From NCBI GenBank assembly GCA_903873775.1, contig CAIQPR010000047.1, forward strand, positions 1 through 37,151: a stretch of DNA of 37,151 nt. Reading direction: 5' to 3'. Made by a program: the position numbers and the translations under genes. The stretch comes from an uncultured Actinomycetes bacterium (GTDB lineage Bacteria > Actinomycetota > Acidimicrobiia > Acidimicrobiales > RAAP-2). The notes beneath the pieces were generated by a model. That model saw only the letters and a program-made list of their open reading frames with translations, was not told the DNA's origin and ran no database searches. This document shows, piece after piece, positions 9,062-17,311 of this stretch (positions are counted from its first letter, which is position 1; each line of letters opens with the position of its first letter).

Positions 9062-10083
9062 TGGCGACATCCCCCGCGGCACGGCGCTGGCAGCGCGCGA
9101 CGCTGATCGTCACGATTGTGCCCTTCATCTTCTTCGCCGTGATCGGCGCCGGACGAACTTCCCCCAACACGGAACTCGGTATCGCCCTCTTCTTTGGGGC
9201 GTCCATGCACGTGGCCGCGACGGGGTGGTTCGTTGTCAACCCTGACATCCGTCGCCTCGCACGGCGGCGCCCGTGGCGCTTCCTCATCATTCCCACGAGC
9301 CTCATCGTCGCGTCGGTGATCGCGGTGGGTGTGCTGTCCCCACAGTGGCAGTCCCGACTGCTCTTGCTGTTCTTCTCGTGGCAGTTCTTTCACTTCCAGA
9401 AGCAGAACCTTGGCGTCGTCGCCCTCGCGGCGTCGTCGAGCTCGATGATCCGTCTCTCGACCTGGGAACGACGCTGGATTGTGGGATCGGGATGTGCCGG
9501 CATCCTCGGCCTGTGGGCGCATCCATTCCTGCTGCAGCTGTCGCTGCATCGGGAATGGCGATGGTTGTGGTGGATCGGTATCGCCGGCGTCACCGCGTGC
9601 GTGATCGGTGGCGTGTGGTGCCTCGCGCGTCGTCCCCACGGGGAGATGCGTTCCTACTTTGGCGCCCTCTACGTGAGCACCTTGTTCTTCTCGGCGCCCG
9701 TCTTTCTGTTCCACTCCCCCTACGCTGCCGTCGGCGGCATGACCGTGGCCCACGGTCTGCAGTACTTGATCATCGTGGGCACCTTCATCGCCTCTCCGGT
9801 GCGCGGACGTCGCCGCTGGGAGCGCATGAGCGCGTGGAGCAACATCCTGCTCTTCGGTGCCACGTGCCTCGCCGTGGCGAGTCACTTTCACGGAGCCTCG
9901 GGTTTCGAGTTGCGGACCTACGGTCTCTACCTGGGTGTGACCATGAGTCACTTCGTGCTCGACGCCGGGTTGTGGCGGATGCGAGATCCGGAGGTCCGAC
10001 GCATCATGTCCCTCAACCTGCCCGACCTCGTGCCCCGTAGTGCCGAGAGTCTGCGCCCTACTTCGCCCGCCGATATAGGCTGA
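9058..10083 (+). CDS. Histidine-rich polytopic membrane protein
   Basis: A 341-residue integral membrane protein with about eight to nine predicted helices; I do not recognise the family. Histidines cluster in motifs at helix ends: GASMHVAATGWF, SWQFFHFQKQNLG, GGMTVAHGLQY, ASHFHGAS and MSHFVLDAGLWRMRDPE. Such patterning resembles diiron or heme integral-membrane enzymes (hydroxylases, or carotenoid cleavage proteins of the Brp/Blh type), but no diagnostic signature of those families is present, so this is only a hypothesis. The start is the ATG at 9058, with GGAGGCGG before it and a 4-bp overlap with the microprotein. A reading extended further 5' would merely read through the microprotein gene in another frame. 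It is followed 4 nt later by the padR gene. Confidence 0.75.
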   Translation: MMATSPAARRWQRATLIVTIVPFIFFAVIGAGRTSPNTELGIALFFGASMHVAATGWFVVNPDIRRLARRRPWRFLIIPTSLIVASVIAVGVLSPQWQSRLLLLFFSWQFFHFQKQNLGVVALAASSSSMIRLSTWERRWIVGSGCAGILGLWAHPFLLQLSLHREWRWLWWIGIAGVTACVIGGVWCLARRPHGEMRSYFGALYVSTLFFSAPVFLFHSPYAAVGGMTVAHGLQYLIIVGTFIASPVRGRRRWERMSAWSNILLFGATCLAVASHFHGASGFELRTYGLYLGVTMSHFVLDAGLWRMRDPEVRRIMSLNLPDLVPRSAESLRPTSPADIG

Positions 10084-10087
10084 CGGG

Positions 10088-10435
10088 GTGACGACAGACG
10101 CCGAACGTACTGATGCCCTCGGGTCGTTCGGCCGCTACGCCGGTCCCGCGACATTGATTCTCGCGTCACTCGCTGATGGGCCGAAGCACGGCTACGCCCT
10201 CACCAAGGACATTGAGGCCATCGCCAGCGTCACCTTGGCGCCCGGCACCCTCTATGAGGCGCTGCGTCGAATCGAAACTCTCGGTCTCATCGTCGCTCTC
10301 GCGGCGGAAGATCGCCGCAAGCCCTACGAGCTCACAGCCGCGGGGGCCACGGCGCTTCGTTCGCACCTCTCCACCCAACGACAGATCGCCGAGGTCGGCC
10401 TGAAGCGCCTCGCGGGTACCTGGGGCGTGGCGTGA
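10088..10435 (+). CDS. PadR-family transcriptional regulator
   Basis: A 115-residue winged-helix protein. The PadR core is clear: ATLILASLADGPKHGYALT, then LAPGTLYEALRRIETLGLI, and a beta-wing with DRRKPYELTAAG. The C-terminal helix for dimerisation is short, as in the PadR-s1 group. PadR proteins usually repress their own operon and adjacent transporters until a ligand is sensed. The GTG start at 10088 lies 4 nt after the previous stop. Its stop overlaps the following GTG (GTGA, 10432-10435), so it is co-translated with a membrane protein, a common PadR arrangement. Candidate operators are at the operon promoter (8830-8869). Confidence 0.88.
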   Translation: MTTDAERTDALGSFGRYAGPATLILASLADGPKHGYALTKDIEAIASVTLAPGTLYEALRRIETLGLIVALAAEDRRKPYELTAAGATALRSHLSTQRQIAEVGLKRLAGTWGVA

Positions 10436-11391
10436 ACGCCGAGCGCGCGGCGCGCTGGTGCACTCGGGCGTATCCGGCGTCGTGGCGTGAACACTACGGA
10501 GACGAGTTCGAGTGTCTCTTGGAAGACCAGTGGGCCGACGGACACGTCTCGCTGCGGTCCGCAACCGGCGTCATCGCGAGCGGTGTCCTGACCCGGGCGA
10601 CACATCTCGGACTTCGTCCTCGCTCGGACATCGCCCGCGCGCAGAGACTAAGTGGTGCGTGGGGCACGGTGGCCGCCACAGTGTTCGTCCTCTTCGGCGC
10701 CGCCATCTGGAGTCAATTAACCATTGGGTGGCAGTGGGCGCCGCCGTCATCGACGGGCACGCGCGGTGCGATGTGGGTCATGACCAGCTCCATGGCATTC
10801 TTCGCCCTTCTCGCGCTCGTGTCCCTCGCGGGCTTTGCGCGCCGTTGGGCCCGTCAGGTGATCCGTGGGGGCGACCGGGTACTCGTCGCCTCCTCACTCG
10901 CGCTCCTCGGTGGCGCGACCACGTTCATTGTCGGGGCCATCCACTTCTCGCGCCATTGGCCGGGCACGCACGGACACCCCTGGGCCAATCAAGGTCTCGT
11001 CCCGGGAGGCGTGGGGGCTTTCGCGTGGTCCGCCACCCAGTCCATCACCGCCTACTGGGCCCACCCCACGGCCCTCGCGCACTTTCCCGCCGCCGACGTG
11101 GCGTGGATGGCACTCAGCCCCCTGGCGCTCGGCTGCGCCCTTGCGGGTCTCGTCGGCGTCGCCGCTCGCGTCAGTGCGCCCACGACGCGGCCACTCTGGT
11201 GGTTCCGCGCCGTGGGCGCCAACATGTTCCTGTTTCTCTTCGGGTCACTCTGGTGGCTCGTTGATGGCGACGCCGGTCCGCGAAACCTCTATCACAAGGG
11301 CGCGATCGACGTCATTGACGTCATCGTGATGAGTGCCACTCTGTGGTGGTGCGTCTCCTCATTGTTTCGTCGCGTTCCCGCGGAGAATTAA
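10432..11391 (+). CDS. PadR-operon membrane protein
   Basis: A 319-residue protein. The N-terminal cytoplasmic segment has the motif YPASWREHYGDEFECLLEDQ, seen at the head of many membrane proteins encoded next to PadR regulators. About six hydrophobic helices follow between residues 78 and 310. No ATPase or permease signature is visible, so its activity is unknown. By genomic logic it may be a sensor or anti-regulator partner of the PadR protein or part of a small-molecule response. It starts at the GTG overlapping the padR stop. Its stop TAA shares the palindrome TTAA (11388-11391) with the stop of the convergent secreted-protein gene, leaving no room for a terminator. Confidence 0.78.
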   Translation: MNAERAARWCTRAYPASWREHYGDEFECLLEDQWADGHVSLRSATGVIASGVLTRATHLGLRPRSDIARAQRLSGAWGTVAATVFVLFGAAIWSQLTIGWQWAPPSSTGTRGAMWVMTSSMAFFALLALVSLAGFARRWARQVIRGGDRVLVASSLALLGGATTFIVGAIHFSRHWPGTHGHPWANQGLVPGGVGAFAWSATQSITAYWAHPTALAHFPAADVAWMALSPLALGCALAGLVGVAARVSAPTTRPLWWFRAVGANMFLFLFGSLWWLVDGDAGPRNLYHKGAIDVIDVIVMSATLWWCVSSLFRRVPAEN

Positions 11392-13211
11392 CTCGCCGAC
11401 GTCACGGTCAGTGAAATATCGGCCGACTCGTGCAGAACGATCGCGGGCTGCGTCCCGAGAATCTGGAGAGCCGCCACCAGGGTCGCCGAGCGAACCCCCG
11501 CCGATCCCGACGCTGTCGCGGTGAGAGTCAGAGCGCACGAGGCGCCCGGCGCGAGCGCGGCGACGCAGGTCGAGTGGCTCACCGTGAACGCTCCCGCATT
11601 CGTCCCCTGCACCGCAAAGCCGCTGTACTGGACCTCGACGTTGGAGTTGCTCGTTAGTGTGGCCACCGCGGAACTCGTGGATCCCGACGCCGTCGCGCTG
11701 AAGGTAGGTGTCGACAACGTCACGGACGGCCACACGGCCGTGGCCGCGAGAACGGCCTGCTCGAACACGTGATTCACGTGGCCGCCCACGGTGGCGGTGT
11801 CCACGACATCGAGGGTCACGTTCGCTGCTCCCGCCGTGAGGGGCGTCACGACCGCGAACAACGAGCAGGTCGCTCCGGGTGCCAGGGCACCCGTGCAGGC
11901 CGAGGAGACCTTCCAGAAGGACGATCCCGCACCCTCGAAGCTGGCGCTCGCGAAGGTCAGAGGCAGAAGAGACGTGTTGGTCACCGTGACGATCTCGTCA
12001 CCCGACGCACCGACCGTGACCGTCGGCGCGCTGGGGGCGACGACGGAGAAGTTCAACGCCTCGCCTACTCCGCTCAGCGTCGATTGCTCGGAGACCGGCG
12101 TGGACGTGCTGCCCACCTTCTCGGTGCCGTGCACCACGAACGTCGCGTTCACCATTTTCGCCGCCTTCGGCGTGAAGGTGACCGTAACGGCGCAGCTCGC
12201 GCCCGCGGCGACAGTGGAGGGACATGTGCTCGACCCGAGAGCAAACACGCCGTCAGGGTCACTGAGTGAGCGACTCTGGAAGGTCACCGATCCACTCGAG
12301 GTGTTGATGATGGTCGCCAACGCGCTGGTGGACGCGCCGACCGTCACGCTCCCGAAGTTGAGAGGCGACACCGCAATGGCGGGCGCGCTCGAACCGGACG
12401 CGACACCCGTCCCGCTCAGGGCGGTGGACAGCGAGACGTGGTCCGCAGGCGCCCCGACGACCGCCGCGGTGGTGGTCAACGTCGCCGCGGCCGCGCCGGT
12501 GTGGCGCGGCGCGAAGGTCACGCTGAGTGTGCAGGCCGCACCCGGCAGCAACGTGACGTCACAGCCGTTGGCGGCGAGGTGGAAGGGACTCGTGCCCGAA
12601 CTGTGCACGCTGGCGCTCACCGCGGACAAGCTGACCGACGACGTGTTCGTCAACGTCGCCGCGAAGACGCTCACCGCACCCACGTCAAGTGAGCCGGCAC
12701 TCGGAGCCACAACGGTGTAGGTGGGGCTGACACCCGTGCCGACCACGGTGCTCGTGACGGTCGATCCCGCCGCGACCTTGCCGTGCGCGTTGTGAAACAC
12801 GAAGTGGGACGCCAGGGTCGCCGCACGCAGGTGGGCGACGACGGGCGTGAACGTCACCGCGAGCGCGCAGGTCGCACCCGGGGCCACGGCGGCGACACAG
12901 GTGCCGGCGGCCACGTGGTACTCCGCGTGCGCGTCACCACTCGGCGCAGCGGCGCTGAAGTAGATGCTCTGCGTGGACGCGTTGGTGACGACCGCCGCTT
13001 CCGTGGCGGCCGTTCCGACCGTGACCGCGCCGAAGGCCACCGGGCTCACCGAAAATGCCACCGCGGGTGTCGTCGCATTGGCCGTCGCCGCGAACGCGGC
13101 CACACCGACCAATGAGGTCGCCACCGCGACACCGCAGCGGGCGAGCCAAGTCACGCGACCTCGTGCACTCCCCCGTGTTGCGCGCCGTCCGTTGTCTTGA
13201 GTTGTCGCCAT
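11388..13211 (-). CDS. Secreted choice-of-anchor-D-like Ig repeat protein
   Basis: A 607-residue exported protein. The start ATG at 13211 has GAGGTGGGGG immediately upstream. A basic segment, a hydrophobic stretch (CGVAVATSLVGVAAFAATANA) and a signal-peptidase-like AxA site follow. The mature part consists of about five immunoglobulin-like beta units of 100-120 residues. Each starts with a phrase such as VSPLNFGSVTVGAS and carries the diagnostic APGAxCxLxVxFxP block (for example VAPGATCALAVTFTP and LLPGAACTLSVTFAP), with a second Cys about 10-12 residues earlier. This matches the HYDIN/ASH-like choice-of-anchor-D repeats found in surface proteins. It is very rich in Ala, Ser, Thr and Val. Function is unknown; a structural or adhesive surface role is likely. 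No C-terminal anchor is visible. A CTGAGT-N8-ACTCAG dyad lies in its 5' region. Confidence 0.8.
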   Translation of the reverse strand: MATTQDNGRRATRGSARGRVTWLARCGVAVATSLVGVAAFAATANATTPAVAFSVSPVAFGAVTVGTAATEAAVVTNASTQSIYFSAAAPSGDAHAEYHVAAGTCVAAVAPGATCALAVTFTPVVAHLRAATLASHFVFHNAHGKVAAGSTVTSTVVGTGVSPTYTVVAPSAGSLDVGAVSVFAATLTNTSSVSLSAVSASVHSSGTSPFHLAANGCDVTLLPGAACTLSVTFAPRHTGAAAATLTTTAAVVGAPADHVSLSTALSGTGVASGSSAPAIAVSPLNFGSVTVGASTSALATIINTSSGSVTFQSRSLSDPDGVFALGSSTCPSTVAAGASCAVTVTFTPKAAKMVNATFVVHGTEKVGSTSTPVSEQSTLSGVGEALNFSVVAPSAPTVTVGASGDEIVTVTNTSLLPLTFASASFEGAGSSFWKVSSACTGALAPGATCSLFAVVTPLTAGAANVTLDVVDTATVGGHVNHVFEQAVLAATAVWPSVTLSTPTFSATASGSTSSAVATLTSNSNVEVQYSGFAVQGTNAGAFTVSHSTCVAALAPGASCALTLTATASGSAGVRSATLVAALQILGTQPAIVLHESADISLTVTSAS

Positions 13212-13222
13212 CCCCCACCTCG

Positions 13223-13242
13223 CTGAGTAGTACTTCACTCAG
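13223..13242. repeat. Inverted repeat upstream of secreted Ig-repeat gene
   Basis: CTGAGT (13223-13228), an 8-nt spacer and ACTCAG (13237-13242), centred about 20 nt before the ATG at 13211. It could be an operator or a 5'-UTR hairpin next to the ribosome site. Confidence 0.4.
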
Positions 13243-13328
13243 TACACCCCACGGCCAACCGAAATGCTGGTCGGGGCGAGAGAAATCTTGGTGACGGTCG
13301 TGATGTCAAGAAACGTTGTGGGTAGCTC

Positions 13329-14111
13329 TCATTCCTCCTCGGCGCGCACAGTGGCCATCGCGTGGAATCCCCCGTCGACGTGGAGAATCTCGCCCGTGAT
13401 GGCGCGCGAGAAGTCCGAGAGGAGAAAACACACGGCGTCGGCGACCGGACTCGCGTCCGTGGTGGACCACGGCAGCGGTGACGTGGTAGCCCAGGCGTTG
13501 GTCAACAGATCAAAACGGGGGATCCCGAGAGCGGCGCGCGTCGCCAAGGGTCCCGCGGCCACCAGATTCGAACGAACGAGACGCGCACCCAGGTCCCGCG
13601 CGACGTAGGTGGACGCGGAACGCAGCGCCGCCTTACAGACGCCCATCCAGTTGTAGACCGGCCACGCACGATTACCCGCGTCGAAGTCGAGACCGACGAG
13701 GGACCCACCCGACGGCGGCGTCAATGTCGCCAACAATTCGGCCAACGCGACGTAGCTCCACGTACTCGTGCGCATGGCGAGCTCCACGCTCGCTGCCGGC
13801 GCCGCGAGGAATGATCCGGCGAGGGCGTCGCGGGGTGCGAAGGCCACCGCGTGGAGCGCACCGTCGAGATGTCCCCACTCGCGACGCACGTGGTCCCCGA
13901 GCGACGCAATGTCCTCGGGTTGCGTGAGGTCGGCCGGTACCACTGCTATGGCCGCGTCGTCGGCGACGAGGTTGCGCACCGCGTCGGCGTCGCGCGGAAA
14001 ACACGACACCACGACCTCGGCGCCGAGCGCGCGCGCTCGGCGCACCGTCGCGTACGCGATGGAATCATTGGTCGCCACTCCCGTGACGAGTAGGCGCTTA
14101 CCCTCAAGCAT
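13329..14111 (-). CDS. fabI: Enoyl-[acyl-carrier-protein] reductase, InhA/FabI type
   Basis: A 260-residue SDR-type enoyl-ACP reductase, which catalyses the NADH-dependent last step of fatty acid elongation. The N-terminus MLEGKRLLVTGVATNDSIA has the FabI-specific nucleotide motif. The active-site block VYNWMGVCKAAL contains the Tyr-x6-Lys pair, and RSNLVAAGP and DGGFHAMA follow, closely matching actinobacterial InhA. Length is about that of InhA. The ATG at 14111 has AGGAGG at ideal spacing; longer N-terminal extensions lack support. Its start overlaps by 8 bp the end of the unknown gene, making it the last gene of the dabB-dabA-PII-like-unknown operon. That placement is unusual: it links fatty acid synthesis, which consumes bicarbonate at acetyl-CoA carboxylase, with bicarbonate supply. 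Confidence 0.88.
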   Translation of the reverse strand: MLEGKRLLVTGVATNDSIAYATVRRARALGAEVVVSCFPRDADAVRNLVADDAAIAVVPADLTQPEDIASLGDHVRREWGHLDGALHAVAFAPRDALAGSFLAAPAASVELAMRTSTWSYVALAELLATLTPPSGGSLVGLDFDAGNRAWPVYNWMGVCKAALRSASTYVARDLGARLVRSNLVAAGPLATRAALGIPRFDLLTNAWATTSPLPWSTTDASPVADAVCFLLSDFSRAITGEILHVDGGFHAMATVRAEEE

Positions 14112-14697
14112 GGTGTCCTCCTGGTAGTGAACTTGACGTGCGACGACGAAGGCTGGTAGGTGTGGCTCGTGCCACCCACGCCGCCACGTGGGTCTGCCAG
14201 TCCTCGGGGGACCATTCCTCGCCGTGGTCGACCTGCCCTCGTCCGTCCCCCGGGGTGCGCAGCGCGACCAGAGGGGTCGACGGCCCCTCACCGAAGGTCA
14301 CGGTGAACAGCCCCACGCCGTCGAGTCCGGCAACGACGGCGCCCGCGGCCGACACGGCGGTGTCGAGATGGAGAGACGACGAGTCGTACACGGCGTATTC
14401 AGCGGCCCACCATTGCGCGTCCAACGTGCGCACGATCGTCACATCGCACACCGCCATGCCGCCGAGTGAGAACCCGCTCGCGACGAGATCGGAGGAAAAC
14501 CGCGCGGGGTTGCGGGCGACGTCGAAGGCGAGAGCGCGAAGGGGCTGGCACCGCCCGTTTCGTTCAATGTCAATCCGACGCTCGCCGTCCGTCCACGGCC
14601 ACGCGACTGTTTCGACCCCGAGAGCCGTCGCGGCGTCGCGAAGTACGCGCGGCACCCGCTCATACCCGCGACACCAGATGATCGTGGTCGCGCTCAC
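14104..14697 (-). CDS. Unrecognised protein of the dab operon
   Basis: A 197-residue, apparently soluble protein that I cannot assign to a family. From the GTG at 14697 it begins VSATTIIWCRGYERVPRVL and is mixed alpha/beta. It has an acidic/aromatic segment (VAWPWTDGERRIDIERNGR), a small-residue stretch (SGFSLGGMAVCD), an AAGAVVAGLDGVGLF region and a basic C-terminus (SLRRRTSSSLPGG). No membrane segment or signal peptide is seen. The GTG overlaps the stop of the PII-like gene (GTGA, 14694-14697), and its own 3' end overlaps the fabI start by 8 bp. It is therefore wedged between two functional genes with translational coupling on both sides. That argues it is real and works with the bicarbonate system, perhaps as a partner of the PII-like protein. 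This role is inference. Confidence 0.7.
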   Translation of the reverse strand: MSATTIIWCRGYERVPRVLRDAATALGVETVAWPWTDGERRIDIERNGRCQPLRALAFDVARNPARFSSDLVASGFSLGGMAVCDVTIVRTLDAQWWAAEYAVYDSSSLHLDTAVSAAGAVVAGLDGVGLFTVTFGEGPSTPLVALRTPGDGRGQVDHGEEWSPEDWQTHVAAWVARATPTSLRRRTSSSLPGGHHA

Positions 14698-15017
14698 TGG
14701 AAGTACTCCGGACGCGACACGAACGTGGGTGACACGAAGAGAACGCCGGCGTGCGTGCGGAAAAATTCGCGCAGCGCCTCCACGACGCCGTCCACGCGAT
14801 CCTCCGCCACCACGCACACGACCATGCGCTGGGTGTCGCGGTCGTTGAAATAGAGCGAGCCCTGGTGAAATCCGCTGTGACCGAGACCGGCGACGCTGCC
14901 GAGAACGGTGTACCCGACCGCGCCCGACGCGCGCAGGACCGCGTCGATGGAGGCCACGTCATCTCCGTTGATAACGATCTCCAGCTTCGACATCGGCGAG
15001 AGGTGGTGGGTATTCAT
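14694..15017 (-). CDS. PII-like regulatory protein of the DAB system
   Basis: A 107-residue protein with the ferredoxin-like PII fold pattern. It has beta-1 KLEIVINGDDVASIDAVLRA, a T-loop-equivalent region GLGHSGFHQGSLYF, then MVVCVVAEDRVDGVVEALREFF and a C-terminal strand VLFVSPTFVSRPEYF. It resembles the PII-like proteins (CPII, SbtB type) encoded beside inorganic-carbon transporters rather than canonical GlnB, because the uridylylated Tyr loop is absent. Such proteins bind adenine nucleotides and sometimes bicarbonate, and gate the transporter. The ATG at 15017 overlaps the dabA stop (ATGA) and has GGAGAG upstream; an in-frame ATG 8 codons later is an alternative. Position directly after dabA supports a role in adjusting DabAB activity to energy or carbon status. 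Confidence 0.8.
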   Translation of the reverse strand: MNTHHLSPMSKLEIVINGDDVASIDAVLRASGAVGYTVLGSVAGLGHSGFHQGSLYFNDRDTQRMVVCVVAEDRVDGVVEALREFFRTHAGVLFVSPTFVSRPEYFQ

Positions 15018-17311
15018 GAAGTGCTCTCCTTGTTGTTGTGTGCAGACAGTGCGACCCAGTTCCCCGTGTCGAGACGGCGCCACCAGGTGCCACTCGAGGG
15101 ATCGACGACGACGAGGTGAACCCACGCGCCGTCGAAGAGGTGGCGCAACACCGTGGTGCGGGCGATGACGTGATCGACCCGCTCGCGCGGCGCGACCACC
15201 ACGGTGGTAAGACGTTGGGGCGTGTGCACGTAGGTGTCCCCAAAGCGCACCGATTGTTCGGGCAGTCCGAGACGTAGATCGCCGTCTTCACCGGCAATCA
15301 CACCCACACGACCCACCGGGTTGTGCAGAGTCTTGTCGCCCGCGCCGTACACGTCGGGGCTCACCGTCGAGAAGTAGTACTGCGCGTTGATCCAATGGGC
15401 GACGACCATCGGTGCGGTCAGGATGCCTTCGAGAATCGCGCCGTCGCTGTCCTCATCGGGACGATAAGAGTGAAGAAAACACCGACCCTCGAGGTCCACG
15501 CCGCGCGTGAACTCCCGAGGACCCACGATGAATCCCGCGTTGTTCGCAAGCCCCCACTCCGGACGCGTTTGTGCCCAGTCTCGTCCCCGACGACGAAGGT
15601 CCGCCCGCGACATGTCTCCGCCAAAGCCCGGAGCGCGCGCCACCCGATCGGCCGACTGCGCGCGACCGGCCGCGGCGAGATCGCGCAGCAATTCCTCCGT
15701 CGCGGCGTGCAGGGGCACGGGAACAGTGTCGACGTCAAAGATGGTGACGTCGTCGGTGGTCGTGTTGTGCTCACCCGCGAGAAACCACGTGCCGTCCGGA
15801 ATGTCGATGCCGCGGTGACTAAGTGCGTGACGCACGCTCGCACGATTGAGCACGGCAGCCATGATGCGCGCATTGGCCGCGCCACCGTGGCCCGCGCACG
15901 CGCCGCAGTCGAGGGACGCGGCGTGCGGATTGGCGGCCGAACTCGAGCGATGGCCACAGAGGACGACGAGTGGCGCAAAGCCCGAGGTGAGACCCATTAC
16001 GCGCAGCGACGTTTCCGCGATCGACGCCCACTGACGGGGATCGTCCAGGGCGGCATCGAGGTCCATGTCCGTCAGAGGCGCGGCGTCAGCGGTCGACGAC
16101 GGTGCGCGCAACGAACGCCGTACGAGTTCGGGCACACTCGCCCACCCACCGATCTCCGCCAGAACGAACATCGTGCTTGCCACGTGCGACAGCTCGTGAC
16201 TCACGTCGTCGCGACTGACGCGTGCGGTGACGTTGCGCACATAGGCCGCTGCTTCCTCGGCTCGCCCGAGGCGCGGCACTTCACGCACCTCGATATCGGG
16301 ACGCAGGAGAACGGGTGCGGCGTCATATCCTTCCTGCCACGCGAGAGGCGTCACCCGCACGGGCGCCCCGAAGAAGCCCGCGAACCCGACCGTGTCATAG
16401 GGCCCCGTTTCTTCGAGGTGTCGACGCAGGCCCTCACTTCGTGCATCAATGCACATCACGACTTGGGCGCGCACGTCGCGCGGCCCCTCCCCGGACGGTT
16501 GCAGTGACGAGACGAGATCAGTGATGAAGTCGTCCTCGACACGCTCGAGGCGCTGCAGCAGGGCATCGTCGTCACTCGTGGCGAACTCATGCTCCTTGCC
16601 GAGAGCCGGAGCGTCCTGCGGGAGAAGGGCCGCGTCGAGAGTGAGCAGCAGGGCTGCGACATCGCTCAGGCTGACCCGGTCCTCTCCGGCGGGCAGGGCG
16701 GACCATTCGTCGCACCACTTCGCCCACGCCGTCCAGCCCGGCAGACGCGCGAATTGGCGACTGAGCTCATCCGACCACGCCGACGGCGCAACACCGACGT
16801 GGTCGAGAGAGTGCTGAATTGCGGACACGGCATCGTCACTCTGCGCCGTCCACCAAGCCTCCGCCTGTCGCCCGAGCGCTCGCCGCACGGCGCGCGCGTG
16901 CCGCGGCGTCCGGCAGCGACTCCACACCGAGGTCGTAGCGTCACTGTCAAGAACGGCCTCGCGCAAGAAGCTCGCGACGAGGTCTTCCACGATCGTCGAC
17001 GCGGCTTCCGACGGGGGCACGCGGCGTTCCAGGGTCGTGAGCGCGCGTGGGCGCGGGCTCGGGGAGTCGTCCCCTGCGCCGTCGAGCCCGTCGTGAGTAG
17101 TACTGGCCGCGGGCAGCATGGCGCTCGTGGGAAACGCACGTCCCCCGAGGAGCGAGGTGGCGTCGCGCACCGCGGTCGCGAAGGGGCGTTCAATCAGACC
17201 CGCCAAAGGATTCACAGCGACAAAGCGGTCGAGCGGCCAGGCGACCGGGAGCGCGCGGGCGGCTTCGCGAATCGCGACGAGGAGGAGTCCCGGCGACGTC
17301 GTGGTGTCCAT
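15014..17311 (-). CDS. dabA: DabA, inorganic-carbon accumulation subunit (DUF2309)
   Basis: A 765-residue DabA/MpsB homologue. DabA is a beta-carbonic-anhydrase-like zinc protein that, with membrane subunit DabB, converts CO2 to bicarbonate in one direction using an ion gradient. The expected zinc/active-site residues are present: Cys287 and Asp289 in VVMCIDARSEG, His454 in LCGHRSSS and Cys469 in SLDCGACAG. The His-Cys spacing of 15 matches the characterised Halothiobacillus DabA as I recall it. No signal peptide or transmembrane helix is seen, fitting a cytoplasmic peripheral subunit. The N-terminal WPLDRFVAVNPLAG motif is also family-typical. The ATG at 17311 overlaps the dabB stop as TGATG, so the two subunits are translationally coupled. 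It is followed by the PII-like gene. Confidence 0.93.
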   Translation of the reverse strand: MDTTTSPGLLLVAIREAARALPVAWPLDRFVAVNPLAGLIERPFATAVRDATSLLGGRAFPTSAMLPAASTTHDGLDGAGDDSPSPRPRALTTLERRVPPSEAASTIVEDLVASFLREAVLDSDATTSVWSRCRTPRHARAVRRALGRQAEAWWTAQSDDAVSAIQHSLDHVGVAPSAWSDELSRQFARLPGWTAWAKWCDEWSALPAGEDRVSLSDVAALLLTLDAALLPQDAPALGKEHEFATSDDDALLQRLERVEDDFITDLVSSLQPSGEGPRDVRAQVVMCIDARSEGLRRHLEETGPYDTVGFAGFFGAPVRVTPLAWQEGYDAAPVLLRPDIEVREVPRLGRAEEAAAYVRNVTARVSRDDVSHELSHVASTMFVLAEIGGWASVPELVRRSLRAPSSTADAAPLTDMDLDAALDDPRQWASIAETSLRVMGLTSGFAPLVVLCGHRSSSAANPHAASLDCGACAGHGGAANARIMAAVLNRASVRHALSHRGIDIPDGTWFLAGEHNTTTDDVTIFDVDTVPVPLHAATEELLRDLAAAGRAQSADRVARAPGFGGDMSRADLRRRGRDWAQTRPEWGLANNAGFIVGPREFTRGVDLEGRCFLHSYRPDEDSDGAILEGILTAPMVVAHWINAQYYFSTVSPDVYGAGDKTLHNPVGRVGVIAGEDGDLRLGLPEQSVRFGDTYVHTPQRLTTVVVAPRERVDHVIARTTVLRHLFDGAWVHLVVVDPSSGTWWRRLDTGNWVALSAHNNKESTS

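Noticed and set aside
8761..9951. 396-codon minus-strand open frame opposite the histidine-rich membrane protein
   Set aside because: The plus-strand operon has start/stop overlaps, a promoter and hydrophobic helices; this frame is charged and low-complexity.
14112..14291. 60-codon N-terminal extension of fabI
   Set aside because: It runs through the unknown gene in another frame; the ATG at 14111 has AGGAGG and matches the family N-terminus.
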